Assembly (NCBI GenBank): GCA_024280215.1 | Contig: JAJRQO010000034.1 | Location: forward strand, 86,094 to 150,093 | DNA: 64,000 nt | Reading direction: 5' to 3' | DNA from: Candidatus Zixiibacteriota bacterium | GTDB lineage: Bacteria > Zixibacteria > MSB-5A5 > GN15 > FEB-12 | In this document: piece after piece, positions 50,914-58,984 of the stretch | Position numbering within the stretch: position 1 is the first letter of the stretch | Layout: each line of letters begins with the position of its first letter | Translations under genes and position numbers: made by a program | The notes under the pieces: model-generated | Seen by the model: the letters and a program-made list of their open reading frames with translations, nothing else | Databases searched by the model: none | What the model was told of the DNA's origin: nothing

Positions 50914-53343
50914 CTACATAATCGCGACGAACTTACCCATCTGTACTTCACCATCAGGGAATTCAACTGTCCAGTAATATAAACCCGATACAATCATCTG
51001 AGTGTTGCGTGTTATCAAATCCCACTGATGATGCGAATTAGTCGGGTCACTATCGGGCATGTTGTGTGAGAGATGACGAATCAAATCACCATCGAGAGAA
51101 AATATCTTTATCTCGCACTTCGGTGGAAGATTGGCAAAGTTTAATTCACGGACTCGATAGTCGGGTCGGTCCTCTTCGGTACGTCCTTCATAACCCAACT
51201 TACGATAATCACCATTGATTTTATATGGATTTGGGTAAATATAGACTTGTTTGCGTTCGCCTGAATTGTCATCAGCGTGCAAAAGCGGATAGGCTTCTTG
51301 GATGCCGAGAACTTTGGATGTCTCAAGTGCCTTGAGTCCCGACTTTGGCGAACCAAAATCAAAAGCGGTCACATTGACCCAGTAGCTAACTGTTGGTAAA
51401 AGATTTTCGATAAAATATTCATACTCAAAAAATTTAAAATACCCATCATCGGTATAGTCAGAATCAAGTAACGAATCAATATGAACATGTCGAGGGTCAC
51501 GGGCGTTTGGATATACTTTTGTGATAGAGGACTCTTCAACATTGAATGCATGCTTCTCAAAAAAGATGAGTGAGTCAAGTTTGAACAAAGGCTCGGAACG
51601 GGTGTACATGAGCGGGTCAAATGATGTGTCGTTACAGCTATCGGCGTAGGTGCAAAGTATTTGTTCAAGGGTCAGCGGGATATCTTGTACGGTGTATCGC
51701 TTGACTCCGAAGTCATATACAAATTTGTCATAGTTGTCTTTGTCGTATGATGCTACAAGCGATAGCGAGGTTTCTCGTTCGTCACGTCCGAAATAAATAT
51801 TGTATCCTTCAAAATCAGCAATACGAGTAAAAATATCTTTCTCCGTTTCTGAACGGGAACCGTTGAATCGTACATGCACCCCGTTATGGGTCGCATCAAG
51901 CCAAACATACGGAGCAGGTGGAGGACCTGCTGCTTTCCAGTCGGGGATTCCATCACCACGATACCAGAAAGTGTCAGTTGCTGATGCTGTCCATTCACCA
52001 TCGACAAGTTGCGAATCTAAAACACAAATTTGGTAAAGTCCTGAATCGCCGTCACCGTCGGTGTCAACTCCTGGGTTATCGTAAATCCATCTCGCCCATT
52101 GGGCATTGGTGACAAGGTCAGTGAAGTCAAGGTTGCGGTAATATTGGTTTGGGAAGTTTGGTAAGTTGTCGATGTTTGTCGGAATGGTGTGAAAGTTTTC
52201 TCCCGCAACATAAGCGAATGGAATCTTCAACACTCCACCCGGTGGAATATCGAAGGGGCCGATAGAGAGCATGTGAGGAATTAAAAAATATCCGTCCGCA
52301 ATATCTTCATCCCAGTCTTGGTCTGGGTAAGTCCATACAGGATCAAATTCACTAATAGATGCAGTATATATTTGGTCAAAATCAACTTCATGATTTGACA
52401 TTATGTAATAATAATCTATTCTTTCTTCTGGAAAACTTGGATACTGACCTTTAAAGGCTCTAGCCTGAGATTTGTGTTGTGGGTTGTAGTCAAACGACCA
52501 CCAATTATATGATGATATATCTTTTGAATTCTTTTTGTTTTTTGGAAAGTCTAAAAAAAATGCTCCAGAAACAGAAGTTGCTGATTTTACTGTACCAGAC
52601 CCAATAGTCATCGGACGAGATACAAATTCATTATCGACTGGGTCACCATCATTGTCAGCTCCCCAAATCATGTTTATATCATTGTTGTTTAACTCACAAT
52701 TATTGTTTAGTTGATATTCCTTTAAAAAACCACCTATATCGTCGTACTTATTAGGGTTTTCGTCTGGATTATAAGCAGTGATAAAATATATTCGTAATCC
52801 TATATAAACATCTTTGAAGGTTTTATCTTCAAGGTTTTTGATTTCTACATCAAATAGGACAAAGTCATCGGCATAATCATACGACCATGCAAAGGATGAA
52901 TTTGATACCTGAAGGTTTAGTTGAGTTTTCAGATTAGTACGAAACATATAATCCTGTTCAGAAACCGCTCCTTCAAAGGCATCACTCGTAGGATCTATGG
53001 TTGAACGATATTTATTTCTGTAAATATCGTTCCACTCTTCTCCATCAATCATTAGTGTGTCATTGTCGATAATACCACCAATGTAAATGAGAGCACTTCT
53101 TAAAGATACTATCCCAGAATTTTTTGGATATTCAGCTCCATATTTAAATAAGGTCTTGTTAGTCAGACAATCCCTAACATTAGAAGTTCGACCTCCAAAA
53201 GCAATAACTGAGCTCGTTTTAAGAGCGAGTTTGCCTACATCGTGAGTTGCTATACAGTAAGGATCATCTACCTCTTGTGAAAAACTTTTTTGGATAAATA
53301 GAAATAAAATAAAAAAATAGCAACTCAACATTTTTATCTTCAT
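50914..53343 (-). CDS. Large secreted protein with FlgD-like C-terminal domain
   Basis: This reverse-strand gene encodes about 809 residues from ATG 53343 (TTG 53346 is also possible); GAGGATATT precedes it. Residues 1-23 are a signal peptide ending KSFSQ. The body (25-700) is not recognised; it is rich in Asp, Tyr and Trp, and includes calcium-binding-like DTDGDGDSG and a fibronectin-type-III-like stretch near 500-600. The last 90 residues (YIYPNPYKINGDYRKLGYEG, CEIKIFSLDGDLIRHLSH, VSGLYYWTVEFPDGEVQMGKFV) resemble the FlgD-type Ig domains used as C-terminal secretion or anchoring signals in FCB-group bacteria. Function unknown, probably a surface or secreted protein. Confidence 0.82.
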   Translation of the reverse strand: MKIKMLSCYFFILFLFIQKSFSQEVDDPYCIATHDVGKLALKTSSVIAFGGRTSNVRDCLTNKTLFKYGAEYPKNSGIVSLRSALIYIGGIIDNDTLMIDGEEWNDIYRNKYRSTIDPTSDAFEGAVSEQDYMFRTNLKTQLNLQVSNSSFAWSYDYADDFVLFDVEIKNLEDKTFKDVYIGLRIYFITAYNPDENPNKYDDIGGFLKEYQLNNNCELNNNDINMIWGADNDGDPVDNEFVSRPMTIGSGTVKSATSVSGAFFLDFPKNKKNSKDISSYNWWSFDYNPQHKSQARAFKGQYPSFPEERIDYYYIMSNHEVDFDQIYTASISEFDPVWTYPDQDWDEDIADGYFLIPHMLSIGPFDIPPGGVLKIPFAYVAGENFHTIPTNIDNLPNFPNQYYRNLDFTDLVTNAQWARWIYDNPGVDTDGDGDSGLYQICVLDSQLVDGEWTASATDTFWYRGDGIPDWKAAGPPPAPYVWLDATHNGVHVRFNGSRSETEKDIFTRIADFEGYNIYFGRDERETSLSLVASYDKDNYDKFVYDFGVKRYTVQDIPLTLEQILCTYADSCNDTSFDPLMYTRSEPLFKLDSLIFFEKHAFNVEESSITKVYPNARDPRHVHIDSLLDSDYTDDGYFKFFEYEYFIENLLPTVSYWVNVTAFDFGSPKSGLKALETSKVLGIQEAYPLLHADDNSGERKQVYIYPNPYKINGDYRKLGYEGRTEEDRPDYRVRELNFANLPPKCEIKIFSLDGDLIRHLSHNMPDSDPTNSHHQWDLITRNTQMIVSGLYYWTVEFPDGEVQMGKFVAIM

Positions 53344-53437
53344 CAAAAGAATATCCTCGTTGTTTATTCACATAGTGTAGCATACATAAATATAAACGTA
53401 CAATCAAGAAAATTGTGTAACGTGGGCAAAGTAATCC

Positions 53438-53467
53438 TTGACAAATGTTTTTTTTTTGCAGTAACTT
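53438..53467 (+). promoter_or_regulatory. Candidate promoter for the thioredoxin/peptide unit
   Basis: TTGACA (53438-53443), 18 bases including a poly-T run, TAACTT (53462-53467); TATAGT at 53467-53472 is an alternative -10 at poor spacing. It is 92 bases before the ATG at 53559. Confidence 0.4.
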
Positions 53468-53558
53468 ATAGTACAATAAAGACACCATTGTTTATTATTC
53501 AGCTTTGTAGGGAGTAAACTTAAAACCTCGCCAATAATATTTTGGTTCGGGAGGAAGT

Positions 53559-54116
53559 ATGTCTACTAAGAAAATTATTATCAGTATAGTTATGATTTTA
53601 ATTGTCGTTTCTGTTGCTTATATTGCAGGAATTGAAGCGCGAAGTTATTTTCAAGAGAAACAAACTCAAGCGAGAAGAGATAAGTTTAGTAGCAGTCCAG
53701 CTATGAAATTGAATGATTTAAAAGTAGGCGACAAACTTCCTGATGGAATTTTTGAAGATTTACAGTTTAACAAAATTTCTCTTGTAGAAAACATTCGCGG
53801 CACAACAATTATAACTTTTATGTCTCCAAATTGTAATTCCTGTCTTGAAGATATCCAGTTTATATATAAATCTGTTTCAGATACAAACTACTATAACAAG
53901 TTTGTATATATTTCCTATGGGAACCCTCGTCAACTTTTGGATATTCAAAATGAGTTCAATGTCAAGTCACCAATTCTTTATGACCATAATGGAAAATATT
54001 CATCTCAATTTGATGTAGCGATATTTCCTTTACATCTGTTAGTTGATAAAAATCTAACGGTATTAGATATATATGCTGGTTCTATTACAGAAAATGATAT
54101 AGAAAAAGCTTTATAA
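53559..54116 (+). CDS. Membrane-anchored thioredoxin-like (TlpA/redoxin type) protein
   Basis: The 185-residue protein has one N-terminal membrane helix (about 5-26), then a periplasmic thioredoxin fold from about residue 50. The active motif CNSC is in ITFMSPNCNSCLEDIQF, and a cis-Pro-like IFPLHLLVDKN follows. The motif differs from the CGPC/CPHC of known thioredoxins. It starts with GGGAGGA eight bases upstream. The next gene, 62 bases on, encodes a cysteine-rich secreted peptide that could be its substrate. Confidence 0.85.
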   Translation: MSTKKIIISIVMILIVVSVAYIAGIEARSYFQEKQTQARRDKFSSSPAMKLNDLKVGDKLPDGIFEDLQFNKISLVENIRGTTIITFMSPNCNSCLEDIQFIYKSVSDTNYYNKFVYISYGNPRQLLDIQNEFNVKSPILYDHNGKYSSQFDVAIFPLHLLVDKNLTVLDIYAGSITENDIEKAL

Positions 54117-54178
54117 AAATTTGATTCGAATGAATTGTTCTATTAACGAAATTTAACAATTTTGAAAGGAGTTTACGT

Positions 54179-54424
54179 ATGAAAAAGGGATTTAAACTAT
54201 TTTTACTCATCTGCTTTATGTTTACCTTTGTATTTTCATTAGCATTTGCAGGACCTGATCCAGATCCTGAAGATTGTCCTATTAGTTGTTGTGTTATTCC
54301 GGCTACACCACATTGTAGTGCAGGAGCAGGTGTGTGGGTTCTAACACAAGATGCTATATGCGTTTGTATGGCAGTAACTGGTGGAAATCCTAAATGCGAA
54401 CTTTTATATCCTATTTGCCAATAG
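54179..54424 (+). CDS. Cysteine-rich secreted peptide
   Basis: This 81-residue protein has a signal peptide (about 1-24, ending LAFA) and a mature chain of about 57 residues with eight cysteines: DC, SCC, HC, ICVC, KC and IC. The mature start GPDPDPED is acidic. An AAAGGAG precedes the ATG, and a terminator follows at 54450. No family is recognised. It could form up to four disulphides, and the membrane-bound thioredoxin-like protein directly upstream is the obvious candidate for making or reducing them; that is inference. Confidence 0.7.
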   Translation: MKKGFKLFLLICFMFTFVFSLAFAGPDPDPEDCPISCCVIPATPHCSAGAGVWVLTQDAICVCMAVTGGNPKCELLYPICQ

Positions 54425-54449
54425 TTAGGCAGAAGTTAATTTAAAACTC

Positions 54450-54478
54450 AAGCACTCTCTGCAGGGAGTGCTTTTTTA
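54450..54478 (+). terminator. Rho-independent terminator after the cysteine-rich peptide gene
   Basis: Stem AGCACTC / GAGTGCT with extra base pairs toward the CTGCAG loop, followed by TTTTTT. Confidence 0.88.
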
Positions 54479-54523
54479 TTATAATCAAAGCATCTGATAA
54501 CCCCTTTTCCATGCAAAATTAGC

Positions 54524-54551
54524 TTGACTTTCAGACGAATAATCATATACT
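54524..54551 (+). promoter_or_regulatory. Sigma70-type promoter for tRNA-Val
   Basis: TTGACT (54524-54529), 16 bases, TATACT (54546-54551), 38 bases before the tRNA. Confidence 0.65.
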
Positions 54552-54589
54552 ACACGACTGTCGTACTAATATCTAACGGCAACTGGTGT

Positions 54590-54666
54590 GGGCGATTAGC
54601 TCAGTTGGTTAGAGTGCTTGCATGACATGCAAGATGTCACTGGTTCGAATCCAGTATCGCCCACCA
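54590..54666 (+). tRNA. tRNA-Val(GAC)
   Basis: A full cloverleaf of 77 bases. The acceptor arms GGGCGAT / ATCGCCC pair, the D-arm reads TTAGCTCAGTTGG, the anticodon stem CTTGC / GCAAG encloses ATGACAT with anticodon GAC at 54624-54626, and the T-arm has GGTTCGAATCC. Discriminator A is followed by an encoded CCA. Confidence 0.97.
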
Positions 54667-54738
54667 TTTTTATTGTAACCGAGTAACTGCGGTGAGTTAC
54701 ATATAAGTAGCTCGCTTTTAACTGTTTATAGGCAAAAT

Positions 54739-56679
54739 ATGGCAATGATTCAAGTGACATTTCCTGACAATTCTCAAAGAGAATTTGAATCAGGAACTAC
54801 TGGGTTTGATATAGCAAAATCGATTGCTCCAGGTTTGGCAAAAGCTGCTATTGCGGTGAAAATCGATGGAGAAATCAAAGGTCTTTTTGATGTTATCGAG
54901 AATAATATCAAGCTCGAGATTTTGACATTTGACAATCCGCTTGGGAAAGAAGTTTTCTGGCATTCTTCTTCGCATATTATGGCTCAGGCTGTATTGGAAG
55001 TTTTTCCAAAAACAAAACTTGCTATCGGACCAGCTATTGAAGAAGGTTGGTACTACGATTTTGAAGTAGAAAAACCATTTTCTCCAACTGACCTTGAAAA
55101 AATTGAAAAGAAAATGTCCGAAATTGTTGCAGAAAAAGCAAAATTCAGTTGTGAAACAAAATCTCGTGCAGAAGCAATTGAGTATTACAAATCCCTTGAA
55201 AACGGGGAATATAAAGTTGAAATTTTAGAAGGTCTCGAAGATGACACCGTTAGTTTTTATTCTCATTCTCGATTCGAAGATCTTTGTCGTGGACCACATA
55301 TTCCGAATACTGGATATATAAAAGCATTTAAATTAATAGCATCCTCTGGGGCCTATTGGCGTGGTGATGAAAACCGTCAGATGCTCCAACGTATTTATGG
55401 TGTTTCCTATCCGAAAAAAGCGATGCTTGAAGATTATCTCACTCGGATGGAAGAAGCCAAAAAACGTGACCATCGGGTTATTGGCAGACAACAGGAATTG
55501 TATACAATTTCAGAACGTGTTGGTGCTGGCTTAATTCTTTGGAGACCTCGTGGTGCCAGAATCCGTAATGAAATAGAAAATTTTTGGCGTTCAGAGCATA
55601 TCAAGTTTGGTTATGATTTAGTCTATTCACCTCATATCGCAAATAGAGCTTTATGGGAACAGTCAGGACATACTGATTTTTACACAGATGATATGTTCGG
55701 GGCAATTTCCGTTGAAGAGAAAAAATATTTACTAAAACCAATGAACTGTCCATTTCATATTGAGATGTACAACTCTCGCAAATGGTCCTATCGTGATCTA
55801 CCGCTTCGTTGGGCAGAGCTTGGAACAGTCTATCGCTATGAAAAACCAGGTGTGTTACATGGCTTGATGCGTGTTCGAGGGTTTACGCAGGATGATGCCC
55901 ATCACTTTGTGGCACAAGAGAATATGGAAGAGGAATTAGTTTGGATTATCAATTTCTGTGTCCATATGCTTACATCATTTGGGTTTAAAGATTACAATGT
56001 TTTCTTGTCGACAATGCCTGAAAAAGCAATTGGTGATAAAGAAGATTGGAACCGAGCCGAAGATGGATTAAGAGCTGCTTTGGAAAAAGCTGGGCTTCCA
56101 TATGAAGTTGACGAAGGTGGTGGGGCATTTTATGGTCCTAAAATCGACATTCAGATAAAAGACGCTATCGGTCGGGGCTGGCAATGTTCTACAATTCAGT
56201 TCGATTTTTCCTTGCCAGAACGGTTCGATTTGTCGTATATTGATTCTTCCGGTCAACAAAAAAGACCGTATATGATACATAGAGCTTTATTAGGCTCAAT
56301 AGAAAGATTCTTTGGTGTTCTTATTGAACATTATGCTGGTAATTTCCCTTTATGGCTTGCACCAACTCAGGTGAAAGTCTTACCAATTACCGATTCAGTA
56401 AATGAGTATGCTGCGGAATTAACGAAGAAACTAAAAGAAAACAATTTCCGAGTTGAGCTTGATGATCGTTCGGAAAAAGTTGGTGCCAAGATTCGGGATG
56501 CCGAAATCTTTAAGGTGCCGTATATGTTTGTGATCGGTGCCAGAGAAGCCGAGTCAGGTCAAGTCTCTATCAGACGACATGGCGAAGGTGATATTGGTAC
56601 AATGACTTTAGATGATGCTTTAGCAATGTTGATTGCTGAACAAAAATCAAAAGGTATTACAGATGAACAGAAATCGTAG
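54739..56679 (+). CDS. thrS: Threonyl-tRNA synthetase
   Basis: This 646-residue enzyme attaches threonine to tRNA-Thr. An N-terminal TGS domain (about 3-63) precedes the editing domain with HSSSHIMAQAV (zinc-type histidines) and the class II catalytic core with MNCPFHIEMY (zinc Cys), VLHGLMRVRGFTQDDAHHF and GRGWQCSTIQFDF. The C-terminal anticodon-binding domain ends near 640. The AGGC before the ATG is a weak ribosome-binding site. No T-box-like leader is seen. Confidence 0.98.
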   Translation: MAMIQVTFPDNSQREFESGTTGFDIAKSIAPGLAKAAIAVKIDGEIKGLFDVIENNIKLEILTFDNPLGKEVFWHSSSHIMAQAVLEVFPKTKLAIGPAIEEGWYYDFEVEKPFSPTDLEKIEKKMSEIVAEKAKFSCETKSRAEAIEYYKSLENGEYKVEILEGLEDDTVSFYSHSRFEDLCRGPHIPNTGYIKAFKLIASSGAYWRGDENRQMLQRIYGVSYPKKAMLEDYLTRMEEAKKRDHRVIGRQQELYTISERVGAGLILWRPRGARIRNEIENFWRSEHIKFGYDLVYSPHIANRALWEQSGHTDFYTDDMFGAISVEEKKYLLKPMNCPFHIEMYNSRKWSYRDLPLRWAELGTVYRYEKPGVLHGLMRVRGFTQDDAHHFVAQENMEEELVWIINFCVHMLTSFGFKDYNVFLSTMPEKAIGDKEDWNRAEDGLRAALEKAGLPYEVDEGGGAFYGPKIDIQIKDAIGRGWQCSTIQFDFSLPERFDLSYIDSSGQQKRPYMIHRALLGSIERFFGVLIEHYAGNFPLWLAPTQVKVLPITDSVNEYAAELTKKLKENNFRVELDDRSEKVGAKIRDAEIFKVPYMFVIGAREAESGQVSIRRHGEGDIGTMTLDDALAMLIAEQKSKGITDEQKS

Positions 56680-56694
56680 TCTTAGGAGGACAGA

Positions 56695-57354
56695 ATAGCC
56701 AACAAGGAACCGCGGATAAATAGCCGTATAAGAATCTCACCAGTTAGACTCATTGGACCAGATGGAGATCAGTTCGGCGTTGTTCCAACAGCAGAAGCAC
56801 TTGAACGTGCTACCGATATGGGTTTGGATTTAGTAGAAGTTTCCCCTAATAGCAACCCACCGGTCTGTCGTATTTTGGATTATGGCAAATACAAATACGA
56901 ATTGGCTAAAAAAGATAAGCTGTCGAAGAAAAAACAGCACACTATGCAAATGAAAGAGATGCGTTACCGTCCAAAAATTGATGAACATGATTTTCAATTT
57001 AAAACTAAACATGTTCGAGAGTTTATTTCGGAAGGTTCTAAAGTAAAAGCATTTGTTATGTTTCGTGGTCGTGAGATGGCACATACTGAGTATGGACGCA
57101 AAGTTTTAGAAAGACTTGCCGAAGAACTCAAAGATATTGCTAATATCGATTCTTATCCAAAGCAGGAAGGTCGTAAGATGATTATGATTTTAAGTCCGAA
57201 TGCTGAAATTATGAAAATAAGAAAACAACAAAAAGAAGCTCAACTGAAACCTGATAAGAAACACAAAAAAGAAGTTGAAAAGGCTGACGAAGTTGTTGAA
57301 GAAACAGTAACTGAAAAAGTTACTGATAATGTAGTAAAAGAAGATAGTAATTAA
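56695..57354 (+). CDS. infC: Translation initiation factor IF-3, AUA start codon
   Basis: The homology begins well before the first ATG (56818): the frame reads ANKEPRINSRIRISPVRLIG, the conserved IF-3 N-terminus, directly after an ATA codon at 56695. AGGAGG at 56684-56689 is five bases upstream, so the start is AUA. The 219-residue protein has N and C domains (LIGPDGDQFGVV, VEVSPNSNPPVCRILDYGKYKYE; REFISEGSKVKAFVMFRGREM) and a Lys/Glu-rich tail of about 45 residues. IF-3 rejects non-standard starts, so a rare start gives feedback control, as in E. coli infC (AUU). Confidence 0.95.
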   Translation: MANKEPRINSRIRISPVRLIGPDGDQFGVVPTAEALERATDMGLDLVEVSPNSNPPVCRILDYGKYKYELAKKDKLSKKKQHTMQMKEMRYRPKIDEHDFQFKTKHVREFISEGSKVKAFVMFRGREMAHTEYGRKVLERLAEELKDIANIDSYPKQEGRKMIMILSPNAEIMKIRKQQKEAQLKPDKKHKKEVEKADEVVEETVTEKVTDNVVKEDSN

Positions 57355-57375
57355 TATATAGAAGGTGCTTGAATA

Positions 57376-57570
57376 ATGCCAAAAATGAAAACAAATAGAG
57401 CAGCTGCCAAACGGTTCAAAAGAACTGGTACTGGTAAACTAAAACGCCATAAAGCGTATAGCTCTCACATTTTGACTAAGAAATCTCGTAAGAGAAAAAG
57501 AAATTTACGCCAGTCAACTTTGGCTTCTGTTTCTGATATGAACAAATTAGCAATTATGCTTCCTTATTAA
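57376..57570 (+). CDS. rpmI: Ribosomal protein bL35
   Basis: This 64-residue basic protein has the bL35 pattern [44 protein letters not shown]. It lies between infC and rplT, the universal order. It is a component of the 50S subunit. Confidence 0.97.
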   Translation: MPKMKTNRAAAKRFKRTGTGKLKRHKAYSSHILTKKSRKRKRNLRQSTLASVSDMNKLAIMLPY

Positions 57571-57601
57571 TTTTGAATGAATTGTTTTTAGGAGATAGAA
57601 C

Positions 57602-57952
57602 ATGCCACGCGCAAAGAATAATGTAGCTGCCCATGCACGCCATAAAAAGGTTCTCGATAGAGCCAAAGGCAACTTTAATGGACGCGGCAAACTGTATCGT
57701 ACTGCTTTAGAGACAGTCAACAAAGGTATGACATATGCATACCGTGACCGTCGTAATAAAAAACGTGTTTTCCGCTCTCTCTGGATTGCCAGAATTTCTG
57801 CTGGAACAAAAATGTGCGGTACTAATTACTCTACGTTTATCCACGGCTTGAAAAAAGCTGGTGTGAACTTAGATAGAAAGATTTTAGCTGATATTGCTGC
57901 CAGAGATATGGCGACATTCAGCAATCTTGTAAAAATCGCTGTAGAAAATTAG
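57602..57952 (+). CDS. rplT: Ribosomal protein bL20
   Basis: The 116-residue product starts [20 protein letters not shown] and contains [18 protein letters not shown], typical of bL20, which binds 23S rRNA early in 50S assembly and can autoregulate the operon. AGGAG precedes the ATG. No obvious rRNA-mimic leader was seen. Confidence 0.97.
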   Translation: MPRAKNNVAAHARHKKVLDRAKGNFNGRGKLYRTALETVNKGMTYAYRDRRNKKRVFRSLWIARISAGTKMCGTNYSTFIHGLKKAGVNLDRKILADIAARDMATFSNLVKIAVEN

Positions 57953-57970
57953 TCAAGGAAAGACACAGAT

Positions 57971-58984
57971 ATGTCTGTCCTTGACGAAATAACCCGTCTA
58001 CAAAACGAAGCTATCGAGCGAATCGGTAAATCTGACTCGCTCGATTCTTTACAAGAGATTCAAAATGTCTACTTAGGCAGAAAAGGTCTCATCACTTCGA
58101 TTTTAAAATCCCTCAAAGATTTACCAAATGACCAACGAAAAGAAGTCGGTGCATCTGCTAACAAAGCACGTGTTGCGGTTAGTAATTTACTTAATGAGAA
58201 AAAAGAATCCCTCTCGGGTGGTGGCGAACGTTCTGCGTTTGACCCAACTCTCCCTGGGACTCAACCTCAGACTGGTGTTGTCCATATTATAACACAGGTC
58301 ATAGAAGATATTTGTAATACTTTTCATGGTATGGGTTTTGAAATCGCCCGAGGTCCGAATGTTGAAACTGACTACTATAATTTTGAAGCCCTCAACTTTC
58401 CGCCTGACCATCCTGCTCGTGATATGCAGGATACGATGTTTGTCGAACATGACAGACTGCTCCGCACACACACAACTCCAGTGCAGTCTCGTTTTTTGGA
58501 AACACACAAACCACCTATAAAAATTATAACGCCTGGGATTTGTTTCCGTAATGAAGCAATCTCTACTCGTTCGCATGTAGCTTTCCATCAGGTTGATGGA
58601 TTTGTTGTCGACGAAGGTGTTACAATGGCTGATATGAAAGGTGCAATTCTTGCATTTTGCAAAGCATTCTTCTCTGATGATGTTAAACTGAAATTCCGTC
58701 CATCTTATTTTCCGTTTACCGAACCATCGGCAGAAGTTGACATCTCTTGTTTTCTCTGCGAAGGAAAAGGTTGTCGTGTTTGTAAATATGCGGGATGGCT
58801 TGAAATCTTAGGTTGTGGCATGATTGACCCGAACGTACTTGAAAAAGCTGGTATTGATTCTGAAAAGTATTCAGGATATGCATTTGGTATGGGTGTTGAA
58901 CGTCCTGCAATGTTGAAATACAAAATTAATGATATCAGACTTTTCTTTAATAATGACAATAGATTTTTAAGGCAATTCAGATAA
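57971..58984 (+). CDS. pheS: Phenylalanyl-tRNA synthetase alpha subunit
   Basis: This 337-residue subunit has an N-terminal coiled coil (1-95) and the class II catalytic domain with NFEALNFPPDHPARDMQDTMF, CFRNEAISTRSHVAFHQVDG, and GMGVERPAMLKY. It forms an alpha2-beta2 enzyme with PheT, whose ATG overlaps its stop. A four-cysteine insert (CFLCEGKGCRVC) lies near residues 255-270, as in the usual PheS. Confidence 0.98.
   Translation: MSVLDEITRLQNEAIERIGKSDSLDSLQEIQNVYLGRKGLITSILKSLKDLPNDQRKEVGASANKARVAVSNLLNEKKESLSGGGERSAFDPTLPGTQPQTGVVHIITQVIEDICNTFHGMGFEIARGPNVETDYYNFEALNFPPDHPARDMQDTMFVEHDRLLRTHTTPVQSRFLETHKPPIKIITPGICFRNEAISTRSHVAFHQVDGFVVDEGVTMADMKGAILAFCKAFFSDDVKLKFRPSYFPFTEPSAEVDISCFLCEGKGCRVCKYAGWLEILGCGMIDPNVLEKAGIDSEKYSGYAFGMGVERPAMLKYKINDIRLFFNNDNRFLRQFR

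Noticed and set aside
54667-54738. T-box or other leader before thrS
   Set aside because: Only 72 bases between tRNA and thrS, without a specifier loop or antiterminator pairing.
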